From the NCBI GenBank assembly GCA_902509695.1, contig CABWYP010000009.1:1-32205 (forward strand): DNA of 32,205 nucleotides, read 5' to 3'. Below the pieces are notes generated by a model. The model ran no database searches. It was not told the origin of the DNA and saw only the letters and a list, made by a program, of their open reading frames with translations. Positions 25,235 through 32,205 of the stretch are shown piece after piece. The stretch is from an uncultured Alphaproteobacteria bacterium (GTDB lineage Bacteria; Pseudomonadota; Alphaproteobacteria; HIMB59). Each line of letters begins with the position of its first letter. Positions within the stretch are counted from its first letter, which is position 1. Made by a program: the position numbers and the translations under genes.

Positions 25235-25816
25235 ATGTATTTCAAGTGGCTTTTATCATTATTGCTTATATGTATGTTGAAACTTAATTCAGCCCTAGCT
25301 CTGACTCAGGATATTTCTTTAACAATTATGGTAAAATCTTCATTGGAGATGGAGTATGTAATAGCTAAAAGCATATGTAAGCTCTTAGATAGAGAACTCA
25401 GAATATCTCATACATTTGGTGGCTCTAATACTTTAGAATGCAATGTTCGTTTTGATGAAAGCGTTGATGAGATAATAACTAAAATAGAACAAAATCAATT
25501 TCAATATGCAATTGTAAAAAGAGATGAATTATTTAAAAGACCCTCTAACCTAGCCATTCGATCTGTCATGTATTTTTCAACAGAAAAAAATTACATTTTC
25601 ATAACTAATCAAAATGTCGACCCCGAAATTATTAAAGAAATTAACTATGGTATCTTGAATCATTTATTGGAATTTCAATATTTACACTCTTCTTTTAAAG
25701 GTTTTGATGAAGATAATTTAATTGTTAAACAAAAAATACCTTTGCATATGGGTACTTTAAAGTTCAGTGATGAATGGAAAAATGAGAAAAAAAGAAGATT
25801 TACAGAGGTAGACTAA
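25235..25816 (+). CDS. Short TAXI-type periplasmic binding protein (TRAP receptor-like)
   Basis: 193 residues with a signal peptide (about 1-22, ending SALA). The mature N-terminus (AKSICKLLDRELRISHTFGGSNTLECNVRF) with IEQNQFQYAIVKRDELF resembles the start of TAXI-type TRAP solute receptors. The end (LLEFQYLHSSFKGFDEDNL, then IPLHMGTLKF) resembles the TAXI C-terminus. The central 120 to 150 residues of a usual TAXI protein are missing, with no frameshift needed. It may be a degenerate or repurposed binding protein that no longer forms two full lobes. No TRAP membrane subunit adjoins it. The assignment rests on eye alignment. Confidence 0.6.
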   Translation: MYFKWLLSLLLICMLKLNSALALTQDISLTIMVKSSLEMEYVIAKSICKLLDRELRISHTFGGSNTLECNVRFDESVDEIITKIEQNQFQYAIVKRDELFKRPSNLAIRSVMYFSTEKNYIFITNQNVDPEIIKEINYGILNHLLEFQYLHSSFKGFDEDNLIVKQKIPLHMGTLKFSDEWKNEKKRRFTEVD

Positions 25817-25948
25817 TTTTCGTAAAACCTTCAGTAACAACGTATATAAATAAAACTGCAAAAAAAAATGGCACCAATGAAAATTTTCATATAAGAAACT
25901 TACTAAATAGATTTTAGGAGTAAAGAATATAAACTGTGCAAAATTGTC

Positions 25949-26566
25949 ATGAATGAATTTATTTTTGGATTTACAACTGGTTTGAGCTTTATTCTTGCCA
26001 TTGGGGCCCAAAATTTATTTGTAATAGAACAAGGATTAAAAAAGAATCATATTTTTCTTGTCACAACAATTTGCGCAATAAGTGATTTTTTACTTATTTT
26101 CTTGGGTATTTTAATCTTTTATTCAATACAAAATTTTTTGACAGATACACTTACGCTCATTTTAAATATCTTACTAATCTTATTTTTAATTTATTTTATT
26201 TGGGGAAAAATTAAATCTTTTAAAGATCCTTTAGAGATGTCTGTTCAAAATACAAATTCTAAATTTACAATTATTTCACTAACTCTAGGTTTTACCTTTT
26301 TGAATCCTCACGTCTATTCTGATACGGTATTTATACTTGGTAACTTATCCAAATCTTACAAATTAGTTGAACAAAAGATTTATTTTGGTTTAGGTGCTAG
26401 TCTAGCCTCTTTTATATTTTTTTATTTTATTGGCTATGGTGCATATTTTTTAAGATCTTATTTCCTTAATAAAAAAATTTGGAATATAACAAATGTAGTC
26501 ATCATTTCTTATTTATTAGGTTTGGTATCTTACCTTTTCTATAACGAAATAATTAAGATAATTTAA
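25949..26566 (+). CDS. LysE/ArgO-type amino acid exporter
   Basis: A 205-residue membrane protein closer to LysE/ArgO than to RhtB. It has ILAIGAQNLFVIEQGLKKNH near the N-terminus, TICAISDFLLI, and FLNPHVYSDTVFILGNLS, all hallmarks of arginine/lysine exporters. About six helices are visible. The likely role is release of surplus basic amino acids or of toxic analogues. About 130 bases precede it without a convincing gene; TAGGAG lies there but too far from the ATG to serve it. Confidence 0.9.
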   Translation: MNEFIFGFTTGLSFILAIGAQNLFVIEQGLKKNHIFLVTTICAISDFLLIFLGILIFYSIQNFLTDTLTLILNILLILFLIYFIWGKIKSFKDPLEMSVQNTNSKFTIISLTLGFTFLNPHVYSDTVFILGNLSKSYKLVEQKIYFGLGASLASFIFFYFIGYGAYFLRSYFLNKKIWNITNVVIISYLLGLVSYLFYNEIIKII

Positions 26567-26655
26567 GATTTATCTAGGTATTGCTCAGTTGCATATTAAT
26601 TGTGCAAACATTGCAATTCTTTTTCTTATGTAAAATAGTTAATATTCGAACATTA

Positions 26656-26740
26656 GAAGAGTGGTCATAAGATTATTTCTATCCTCCTAGTTAGAATTTC
26701 TAATTAAAACCACACTATTTTTTTTAATTGATCACTCTTC
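26656..26740 (+). promoter_or_regulatory. Long-range stem in the leader of the DUF2721 gene
   Basis: GAAGAGTGGTC (26656-26666) and GATCACTCTTC (26730-26740) pair over 11 positions, with one G-U wobble. They enclose about 63 bases with an inner TTAG/CTAA hairpin and a CCTCCT stretch. The stem ends 11 bases before the ATG at 26752. It may be a regulatory leader; folding is by eye. The rest of the 185-base gap between 26566 and 26752 shows nothing clear. Confidence 0.4.
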
Positions 26741-26751
26741 TTTATGAAATT

Positions 26752-27165
26752 ATGAATAATTTTTATACACTATATCCTGCTCTTTTATTCCCAGCCATAC
26801 CACTTATGATGATATCTTTTGGTAACAGATATACCTCATTGGCAGCTTTAATAAGAAAAATTCATGACTTAATAGTTGTAAACCATTTATCAAAGAAAAA
26901 TGCTAAACATTATTTAGATCAGATAAAAATTTTGACACAGCGTCTAAGTTTAGTTCGAGCTAGTCAAACTCTTTCAGGTATAAGTTTTATAATGAATTTA
27001 TTGAGCATTTTTTGTAGCTACATAAAAGAATATGAAATCGCCCTTAATCTTTTCGGTTTTGGAGTTGTGGTATTTGTAATAGCAATATTCACTTTTATTT
27101 ACGAAATACAGCTTTCTACAAGAGCACTCAGCAAACACCTTGAAGACCTTAAAGATTTAGCATAA
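26752..27165 (+). CDS. DUF2721 membrane protein
   Basis: 137 residues. The start ALLFPAIPLMMISFGNRYTSLAALIRKIH is the DUF2721 signature; an amphipathic segment (LDQIKILTQRL) and two further helices (about 80-97, 104-125) follow. Function is unknown. A TTG 24 bases upstream also opens the frame, but the ATG at 26752 matches the family start. It lies 45 bases before the amino-acid permease, so the two may share a transcript. Confidence 0.8.
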   Translation: MNNFYTLYPALLFPAIPLMMISFGNRYTSLAALIRKIHDLIVVNHLSKKNAKHYLDQIKILTQRLSLVRASQTLSGISFIMNLLSIFCSYIKEYEIALNLFGFGVVVFVIAIFTFIYEIQLSTRALSKHLEDLKDLA

Positions 27166-27210
27166 ATACTAGTTTTAAAAATCAGTTAGTTTATCTTAAA
27201 TAAATCAAAA

Positions 27211-27951
27211 ATGAAAAAATTACTCCTTTTCCTGATAGCAATAAATTTAACTGGATGCAGCGGTAATTACAATTTTGCATGGTTTTCTATAAATCCTTTT
27301 CATGCGCAAGGTTCTTCAAATATAGAATTTTTAATAGGTGGCTTATTTACGACAATTTCAGTTTCATTAATTAGTTTAATCTTAGCAGCTATATTAGGTT
27401 TGATAGTAACTCTTCCTAAACTAAGTTCAAAGAAGTCCATAAATTTTATAAATATCACTTACGTAGAAATCTTTCGATCTATTCCAGTTTTAGTTCTCTT
27501 ATTATGGATTTATTATGGTCTACCATCTATTTTTGGGGGGAGTCTCTCATTTAACCCTTTTGTGGCAGGTGTGATTACATTAGTTCTTCATGAGTCAGCA
27601 TTTATTTCTGAAATTTATAGATCAGGAATTCAAGCTATCAACAAAGGACAAGTTGAGGCGGCAAAAGCTCTAGGATTGAATAAAACATTGGTATTTTTTA
27701 AGATCGTATTACCACAGGCTATAAGAATTATTACTCCTGCTTTACTTAATCAAGGAATTTATATTTTAAAAATGAGTTCTTTAATTTCTGTCATAGGTTT
27801 AAGTGACTTAACTAGAAGAGCAAATGAACTAATAGTAACTACATATAGGCCTTTAGAAATCTATACATTTTTAGTATTAGAATATTTAGTTTTAGTTTTG
27901 ATAGCATCCTATTTTGTAAGAAAAGTTGAAACAAAATTCGAAATTAAATAG
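27211..27951 (+). CDS. Polar amino acid ABC permease with a lipoprotein-type N-terminus
   Basis: 246 residues. From about residue 40 it is a standard HisM/GlnP-type permease: membrane helices, FRSIPVLVLLLWIYYG, the EAA motif RSGIQAINKGQVEAAKALGL, then ILPQ-like VLPQAIRIITPALLN. Before it lies MKKLLLFLIAINLTGC, a proper lipoprotein signal with lipobox LTGC and Cys16. N-out topology of this permease class is compatible with a cleaved and lipidated N-terminus. No ATPase, partner permease or binding protein adjoins it. AapP or another ATPase elsewhere would have to serve it. The 3' end overlaps the convergent MATE gene by eight bases. Confidence 0.88.
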   Translation: MKKLLLFLIAINLTGCSGNYNFAWFSINPFHAQGSSNIEFLIGGLFTTISVSLISLILAAILGLIVTLPKLSSKKSINFINITYVEIFRSIPVLVLLLWIYYGLPSIFGGSLSFNPFVAGVITLVLHESAFISEIYRSGIQAINKGQVEAAKALGLNKTLVFFKIVLPQAIRIITPALLNQGIYILKMSSLISVIGLSDLTRRANELIVTTYRPLEIYTFLVLEYLVLVLIASYFVRKVETKFEIK

Positions 27952-29299
27952 CTGATGATTTTTTTGCAAAGCGTTCTTTTTTAATAAGATATCTCATATG
28001 AAAAAATATCAAAAATGCAGCAATAATATTACTACACAAAATTGCCCACCATATTCCTTCTAAACCCAAACCTAATGATTGAGAAAAAAAATAAAAAGTA
28101 AAAGGAGGGATTATAGCTAGCCTTAATAAAGTATAAAAAGCGTTTATTGTAGGTTTTTTCATACCCGATAGAACTGATCCGCTTTGATGAATAACTTGAT
28201 ATACAAAAGTTAGAAAAGCCGCCATAAATAAGTAGCTACCAGCTATTTCAATAACTTGAACATCTCTTGTAAATAGAAATGCCATTTTTTCACCAAGTGT
28301 AAAAAGTATTGCTGAGCCAAAAATCATTATAAATAGGGCTATTTTTAAGGATGTTGTAAAGGCTTCGTAAATTCTTTCAAAATTTTTAGCTCCATAATTC
28401 TGTCCTGTCATACTTAACATCGCTGTATTAAGTCCAATAGCTGGTAAAAGAATAATTTGTTCAATACGAAGTGCTATGCCATAACCAGCACTGGCATTTG
28501 CGCCATAGCCTGTTACATACTTTTGAATAATAAAAAAACCAACACCGATTAGAAGCATATTCATACTAGCAGGGAAGGATTGTTTAAAAATTTCTTTCAT
28601 AGTCTCAATTTTCAATTTGCAGTAACTAAATTTAAATTTTTTAGCTAGAGGAGATTTTAAAACATAGTAACCCAAAAAAATAACATTAAATATTTGACAA
28701 ATAATTGTAGCAATTGCTATGCCCATAGTGCCCAAAGCAGGAAAGGGACCAATTCCTAATGAGAGTATAGGGTTAAAAATTAGATTTATAAAAAAACCAA
28801 TAATAAGAGCATTTCTATTTTTCTTTGTATCACCTTTAGCATATAAAAATGAATTAATCACATTTGCAAAAACGAAAAAGGGTGCACCAAATGCCAAAGT
28901 ATGCATGTATCTTAAACCATTTTCCAGAAATAGATCAGTTGCACCAAAAAATACAAAAACTGGTTCAGAAACTTGATAAGTAAGATACCCAATTAAAATA
29001 GAAATAATTAAAGATATGGTTAATGATTGGATATAAGTGTAAACAGCTTCATCTTCCTTTTTAGCTCCAAGCAAATTAGAAACAAGCGCAGTCGACCCTT
29101 GTCCAAATCCAACAGCAAAAGCTAATAAAATAAAATAGACGGGAAAGGATATGGCTAAACCCGCAAGAGCCTCTGTGCTTATAAGACCAGCGTAGAATGT
29201 ATCAACAACATTGTATAGGGTGTAGAAAAGCATTCCAATTCCAGCTGGAACCGCCATGCTAATAAGTTGCTTCCTTATATTACCCTGAGTTAAATCCAT
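27944..29299 (-). CDS. MATE-family multidrug/toxin exporter
   Basis: A 451-residue protein with twelve helices in two related halves. The N-terminus reads ISMAVPAGIGMLFYTLYNVVDTFYAG, the MATE start, followed by GFGQGSTALVSNLLGAKK; the second half repeats the plan from about residue 235 (FPASMNMLLIG). It exports organic cations or metabolites by Na+ or H+ exchange. Length is normal and I see no break. Transcribed alone, as far as can be seen, with about 57 bases to the next gene. Confidence 0.93.
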   Translation of the reverse strand: MDLTQGNIRKQLISMAVPAGIGMLFYTLYNVVDTFYAGLISTEALAGLAISFPVYFILLAFAVGFGQGSTALVSNLLGAKKEDEAVYTYIQSLTISLIISILIGYLTYQVSEPVFVFFGATDLFLENGLRYMHTLAFGAPFFVFANVINSFLYAKGDTKKNRNALIIGFFINLIFNPILSLGIGPFPALGTMGIAIATIICQIFNVIFLGYYVLKSPLAKKFKFSYCKLKIETMKEIFKQSFPASMNMLLIGVGFFIIQKYVTGYGANASAGYGIALRIEQIILLPAIGLNTAMLSMTGQNYGAKNFERIYEAFTTSLKIALFIMIFGSAILFTLGEKMAFLFTRDVQVIEIAGSYLFMAAFLTFVYQVIHQSGSVLSGMKKPTINAFYTLLRLAIIPPFTFYFFSQSLGLGLEGIWWAILCSNIIAAFLIFFHMRYLIKKERFAKKSSAI

Positions 29300-29356
29300 T
29301 GAATAAGAGAGATATATCTCTTTATGTAAGATTTGTATTTAAAAATGTTGATTAAA

Positions 29357-29749
29357 TTAATTTGTTCTTTGTTTTCTTGCGTGAATAAAGGACTTAATGC
29401 ACAAATATGTAAAAAATAAACCTGTGATCATCATCATTAATTTAGATAAATCAGCCCAAAAATTATCAAACAAATTAGAGAAATTTCTAATAATATCCAA
29501 TCCTCCAATAAATATTATAAGACCAAAAGTAACAACTATATGCATAAAGAGTTTCTTTTTTGAAGATATAACAATAGCCAGTAAAGCAAATATTAATATA
29601 AAAACACCAAAAATTGAGGGGATATAAGATGTAAATGAGTCACTATTACTTATAGATGAAACTATAAGTCCCCATAAAATTAAAAAAAGACCGTATAAAG
29701 AGGATACTCTTTCCATATTCATTCCCATAAATTTATATTCTTGAGTCAT
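29357..29749 (-). CDS. Small membrane protein of unknown function
   Basis: 130 residues with four predicted helices (about 17-34, 40-61, 67-84, 100-117), short loops and a basic C-terminal tail (HARKQRTN). ATG 29749 is used, but starts at residues 8 or 10 or 12 (Met) are equally possible. I recognise no family. The plan resembles small integral membrane proteins with DoxX-like length, without their signature. It is divergent from hemG by 58 bases. Confidence 0.6.
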   Translation of the reverse strand: MTQEYKFMGMNMERVSSLYGLFLILWGLIVSSISNSDSFTSYIPSIFGVFILIFALLAIVISSKKKLFMHIVVTFGLIIFIGGLDIIRNFSNLFDNFWADLSKLMMMITGLFFTYLCIKSFIHARKQRTN

Positions 29750-29807
29750 ATTATTTAATTACACTAAATAATTGCTCTATTCAAATAACTTATGTAATAA
29801 AAACTAG

Positions 29808-30320
29808 ATGAATAAAATTTTTATTTACTCTTCAATAGATGGTCAAACTTTAAAAATTTGCCAGAAACTTAAAGGCAAATTTGATAATTCTCAAATAAGA
29901 AATCTTGATAATATGAAAGAGGGTGAATTAAAAAATTTTGATCAAATTATCATAGGTGCGGCAGTGAGATATGGTGATCACAATAAAAAAATTTATGATT
30001 TTATAAAAAAAAATAAAGCTATTTTAGAAATTAAAAAAACAGTTTTTTTTTCTGTTAATGCAACTGCTAGAAAAGAAGATAAAAACGACCCTCTAACAAA
30101 CCCCTATATTCAAAAATTTCTTAAAAAAACTAACTGGAAACCAAATAAAATAAATGTATTTGCAGGAAGAATTAATTTTCCTGAATATGGTTTCATAGAC
30201 AAGTATATAATTAAATTAATAATGTGGATTACAAATGGACCAACAGATACTACAAAAAGTCATGAGTTTACCAATTGGGAAATGGTAGAAGAATTTTCAA
30301 AAGAAATTGAAAGCTTTTAA
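29808..30320 (+). CDS. hemG: Menaquinone/ubiquinone-linked protoporphyrinogen IX dehydrogenase (HemG)
   Basis: A 170-residue flavodoxin-fold enzyme. It oxidises protoporphyrinogen IX to protoporphyrin IX, passing electrons to the quinone pool at the inner membrane. IFIYSSIDGQTLKICQKL is the FMN-binding start, IIGAAVRYGDHNK the second flavin loop, FSVNATARKEDKNDP with TNPYIQKFL the HemG-specific long insertion, and INFPEYGF..KYIIKLIMW the membrane-contacting helix. This insertion separates HemG from ordinary flavodoxins. It converges on hemF with a four-base overlap of stop codons, making a complete late heme set. Confidence 0.9.
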   Translation: MNKIFIYSSIDGQTLKICQKLKGKFDNSQIRNLDNMKEGELKNFDQIIIGAAVRYGDHNKKIYDFIKKNKAILEIKKTVFFSVNATARKEDKNDPLTNPYIQKFLKKTNWKPNKINVFAGRINFPEYGFIDKYIIKLIMWITNGPTDTTKSHEFTNWEMVEEFSKEIESF

Positions 30321-31135
30321 TCCCATTTTGCATTAGGGGGCATTGACATGAGTATAGCATCTATATTTCCGCCTGTTTTTAGTCCAAATAAAGTACCTCT
30401 GTCATAAAGCAAATTAAATTCTACATAACGTGACCTTTTTTTTGAAAGAGCTTCTAGGTCATCTTTGTTGAATTCAAAATCTTTTTTTCTTTTTACATTT
30501 TCAATCAAGAAATTAATAAAATACTGACCAGTATCTTTTATAAATGACAAATCTTTTGCAAAATTCTTATCAATATAATCAAAAAAAATTCCTCCAACAC
30601 CTCTCGGTTCTCCTCGGTGTTTTAAGAAAAAATAATCATCACATTGTTTTTTAAATTGAAAATAATAATTGTCATCGTGTTGATCACAGGTTCTTTTAAG
30701 TCCATCATGAAAATTATCTGTCTCTAATTGTTCAGGAATTGCTGGAGTTAAATCACACCCTCCACCAAACCATTGTTTCCCTTTTGTGGTGATATATCGT
30801 GTATTAAAATGGGCTGCAGCAATTCTGGGATTTTTCATATGGGCAACAACTGATATACCACTTGCCCAAAACCTTGAATCTTCCTCAGTCCCAGGCATAT
30901 TACCCCTGAACTCCTCACTAAATTCGCCATGAACAGTTGAGATATTCACTCCAACTTTTTCAAAAATATCACCCTTTAAAATTGACATGAGGCCACCACC
31001 TCCACCTGGTCGATTCCATTCTTCTTCTATAAAAGTAGAACCATCTAGCTTCTGAATAGCACCAACCATTTGATTTCGAAGTTCCCGAAACCATTTCTCA
31101 GCCTGATTTTGTTGATTTTTTATTTGATCACTCAT
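30317..31135 (-). CDS. hemF: Oxygen-dependent coproporphyrinogen III oxidase
   Basis: 272 residues; it makes protoporphyrinogen IX by two oxidative decarboxylations with O2. Visible are RPGGGGGLMSILKG, GVNISTVHGEF, FGGGCDLTPAIPE, RGVGGIFFDYID and YVEFNLLYDRGTLFGLKTGG, all hemF hallmarks. A GTG at 31141 could add two residues, but ATG 31135 overlaps the hemH stop as ATGA and is the natural coupled start. It uses O2, so it fits an aerobic cell. Length is in the hemF range, if slightly short. Confidence 0.96.
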   Translation of the reverse strand: MSDQIKNQQNQAEKWFRELRNQMVGAIQKLDGSTFIEEEWNRPGGGGGLMSILKGDIFEKVGVNISTVHGEFSEEFRGNMPGTEEDSRFWASGISVVAHMKNPRIAAAHFNTRYITTKGKQWFGGGCDLTPAIPEQLETDNFHDGLKRTCDQHDDNYYFQFKKQCDDYFFLKHRGEPRGVGGIFFDYIDKNFAKDLSFIKDTGQYFINFLIENVKRKKDFEFNKDDLEALSKKRSRYVEFNLLYDRGTLFGLKTGGNIDAILMSMPPNAKWD

Positions 31136-32154
31136 ACCCACCCATGTAATTCGTTTTCTAGTAACGAAGTGAGTAGAATTATATGATCTTCTCGATCATT
31201 AAGACAGGGTATATATCCAAATTTTTTACCGCCATTTTCCATGAAAATTTCTCTATTTTCTTCATTGAGCTCTTCTATTGTTTCGAGACAATCTGATGAA
31301 AATGCAGGACTTATAACATGGATATGATCAGTTCCATTTTTTGCTAAACTTTCGATAGTTTTGTCAGTGTAAGGTTGCAGCCATTCAGCTGGACCAAACC
31401 TTGACTGGAAAGTTGTCATGTAACTTTCCTCAGGAAGCCCCATCGCTTCTGCTACTAGTCTTGTAGTTCTCCTACAAAAACAATGGTATGGATCTCCTTT
31501 ATCTAAATATTTTTTGGGAATCCCATGATAACTAAAAATTAATTTTGTAGGCTTTTCTTTTTTACTCCAAAAATCCTCAATACTATTTTTTAAAGCTTGG
31601 ATATATAAAGGCTGATCGTAATAACTTCCTATAAATCTTAAAGACGGAACCCATCTCCATTTTTGAAGCTCTTGTGCTACAGCATCAAATGTTGAACCAG
31701 TTGTTGCTGCACAATATTGAGGATAGAGAGGAAGAACAATAATTCGATCACAATTTTGATTACGTAAATTATTTAATCCTTTTTCTATACTGGGGTTACC
31801 ATATCTCATACCTATATCAAAAACTAAATCAGAATATTTTTTATCTAAAAAATTTTGAATTAGCTCTTTTTGCTTTTGAGTATGAAGTAGCAGAGGTGAA
31901 CCTTCATCTGTCCATACCGATTGATAATTTTTAGCAGACTTAGATGGTCGGATATTTAAAATTATACCGTTTAATATAAGCCACCAAATTGCCTTAGGTG
32001 TTTCAATGACTCTACCATCAGATAGAAATTGTCTGAGATATGTTTTTAAAGATGGCGCAGTCGGTTCATCAGGTGTTCCTAAATTTGTTAAAAGAATTCC
32101 AGTTTTTAATTCAGACCCATGAATATAAAGATTGTTGCCCTTGAATGATGCCAT
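31132..32154 (-). CDS. hemH: Ferrochelatase
   Basis: 340 residues; it inserts Fe2+ into protoporphyrin IX, the last step of heme synthesis, at the membrane face. LTNLGTPDEPTAPSLKTYLR begins the fold; GSTFDAVAQEL, the catalytic His in FSYHGIPKKYL, GDPYHCFCRRT, and SDCLETIEEL with the second catalytic Glu are visible. Length fits the bacterial form. It is upstream of hemF on the same strand and overlaps it by four bases. Promoter signals would lie in the last 51 bases of the window, where nothing definite is seen. Confidence 0.96.
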   Translation of the reverse strand: MASFKGNNLYIHGSELKTGILLTNLGTPDEPTAPSLKTYLRQFLSDGRVIETPKAIWWLILNGIILNIRPSKSAKNYQSVWTDEGSPLLLHTQKQKELIQNFLDKKYSDLVFDIGMRYGNPSIEKGLNNLRNQNCDRIIVLPLYPQYCAATTGSTFDAVAQELQKWRWVPSLRFIGSYYDQPLYIQALKNSIEDFWSKKEKPTKLIFSYHGIPKKYLDKGDPYHCFCRRTTRLVAEAMGLPEESYMTTFQSRFGPAEWLQPYTDKTIESLAKNGTDHIHVISPAFSSDCLETIEELNEENREIFMENGGKKFGYIPCLNDREDHIILLTSLLENELHGWV

Positions 32155-32205
32155 TGAAAAATATACGTTTTTTAGGATAATTTAGTTCTTATTTGCTCTA
32201 TGAAA

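Noticed and set aside
25817-25948. Possible small gene in the gap before the LysE/ArgO-type exporter
   Set aside because: Only an eight-codon frame from an ATG is found; nothing supports coding.
25757-26011. Minus-strand frame across the gap between the TAXI-like and LysE-like genes
   Set aside because: It overlaps both genes on the opposite strand and has no ribosome site or recognisable motif.
26567-26640. Possible tRNA or terminator after the LysE/ArgO gene
   Set aside because: A TTGCA/TGCAA stem of only 5 bp and no cloverleaf or T-loop signature.
28719-28976. Plus-strand frame inside the MATE gene
   Set aside because: A shadow of the MATE coding strand without a start signal.
1-32205. 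CRISPR arrays, insertion sequences, rRNA, tRNA, phage genes
   Set aside because: No direct-repeat arrays, transposase motifs or conserved RNA gene signatures were seen by reading both strands.

Overview
The window is about 32 kb of very AT-rich, densely packed bacterial DNA. Genes overlap by 4 to 23 bases, small lipoproteins and transporters are common, and I see no rRNA, tRNA, insertion sequence, phage or CRISPR. The gene set is an AapJQMP amino-acid ABC system, a DUF3563-type small protein, TAXI-type and DUF3445 proteins, fhs, apaG, hemF and hemH. Together with the base composition it suggests a streamlined marine alphaproteobacterium of the SAR11 or HIMB59/AEGEAN-169 kind. That is inference; no phylogenetic marker here settles it.

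Bases 1-10.5 kb form a surface-polysaccharide locus. A partial flippase (minus) faces a family-4 glycosyltransferase (plus), and both look damaged at their shared 5' ends. A minus-strand pair follows (ATP-grasp enzyme, then HAD phosphatase). A 7.2-kb plus-strand run then starts with a PglC-like phospho-sugar transferase, a DegT/PglE-like aminotransferase, a PglF/FlaA1-like 4,6-dehydratase and an O-antigen ligase/polymerase. Without a real gap it continues into mscS, argF and a small lipoprotein. The first three enzymes are the logic of an amino-dideoxy-sugar (bacillosamine-like) pathway. The usual acetyltransferase is not visible, which makes the ATP-grasp enzyme a candidate for modifying the amino group.

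Bases 10.5-14.1 kb are a minus-strand housekeeping run, fhs-apaG-trkH. Bases 14.3-16.3 kb carry a solitary PheC-like periplasmic protein and a UDP-glucose dehydrogenase. Bases 16.4-21.2 kb are aapJ, a strong hairpin, aapQ, aapM, aapP and a LysE-type exporter. aapQ and the exporter each carry one extra base in a homopolymer, and the glycosyltransferase lacks one base in a T8 run. Three such events in one window point to sequencing error more than to gene decay.

Bases 21.2-27.9 kb are a mosaic of small operons: a two-gene small-protein operon with a structured leader, two more LysE-superfamily exporters, an M19 dipeptidase, a TauE permease with a DUF3445 heme protein, a very short TAXI-like protein, a DUF2721 protein and an orphan amino-acid permease with a lipoprotein-type N-terminus. 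The right end holds a MATE exporter and a heme locus (hemG converging on hemF-hemH). The recurrent theme is uptake, breakdown and export of amino acids and peptides.
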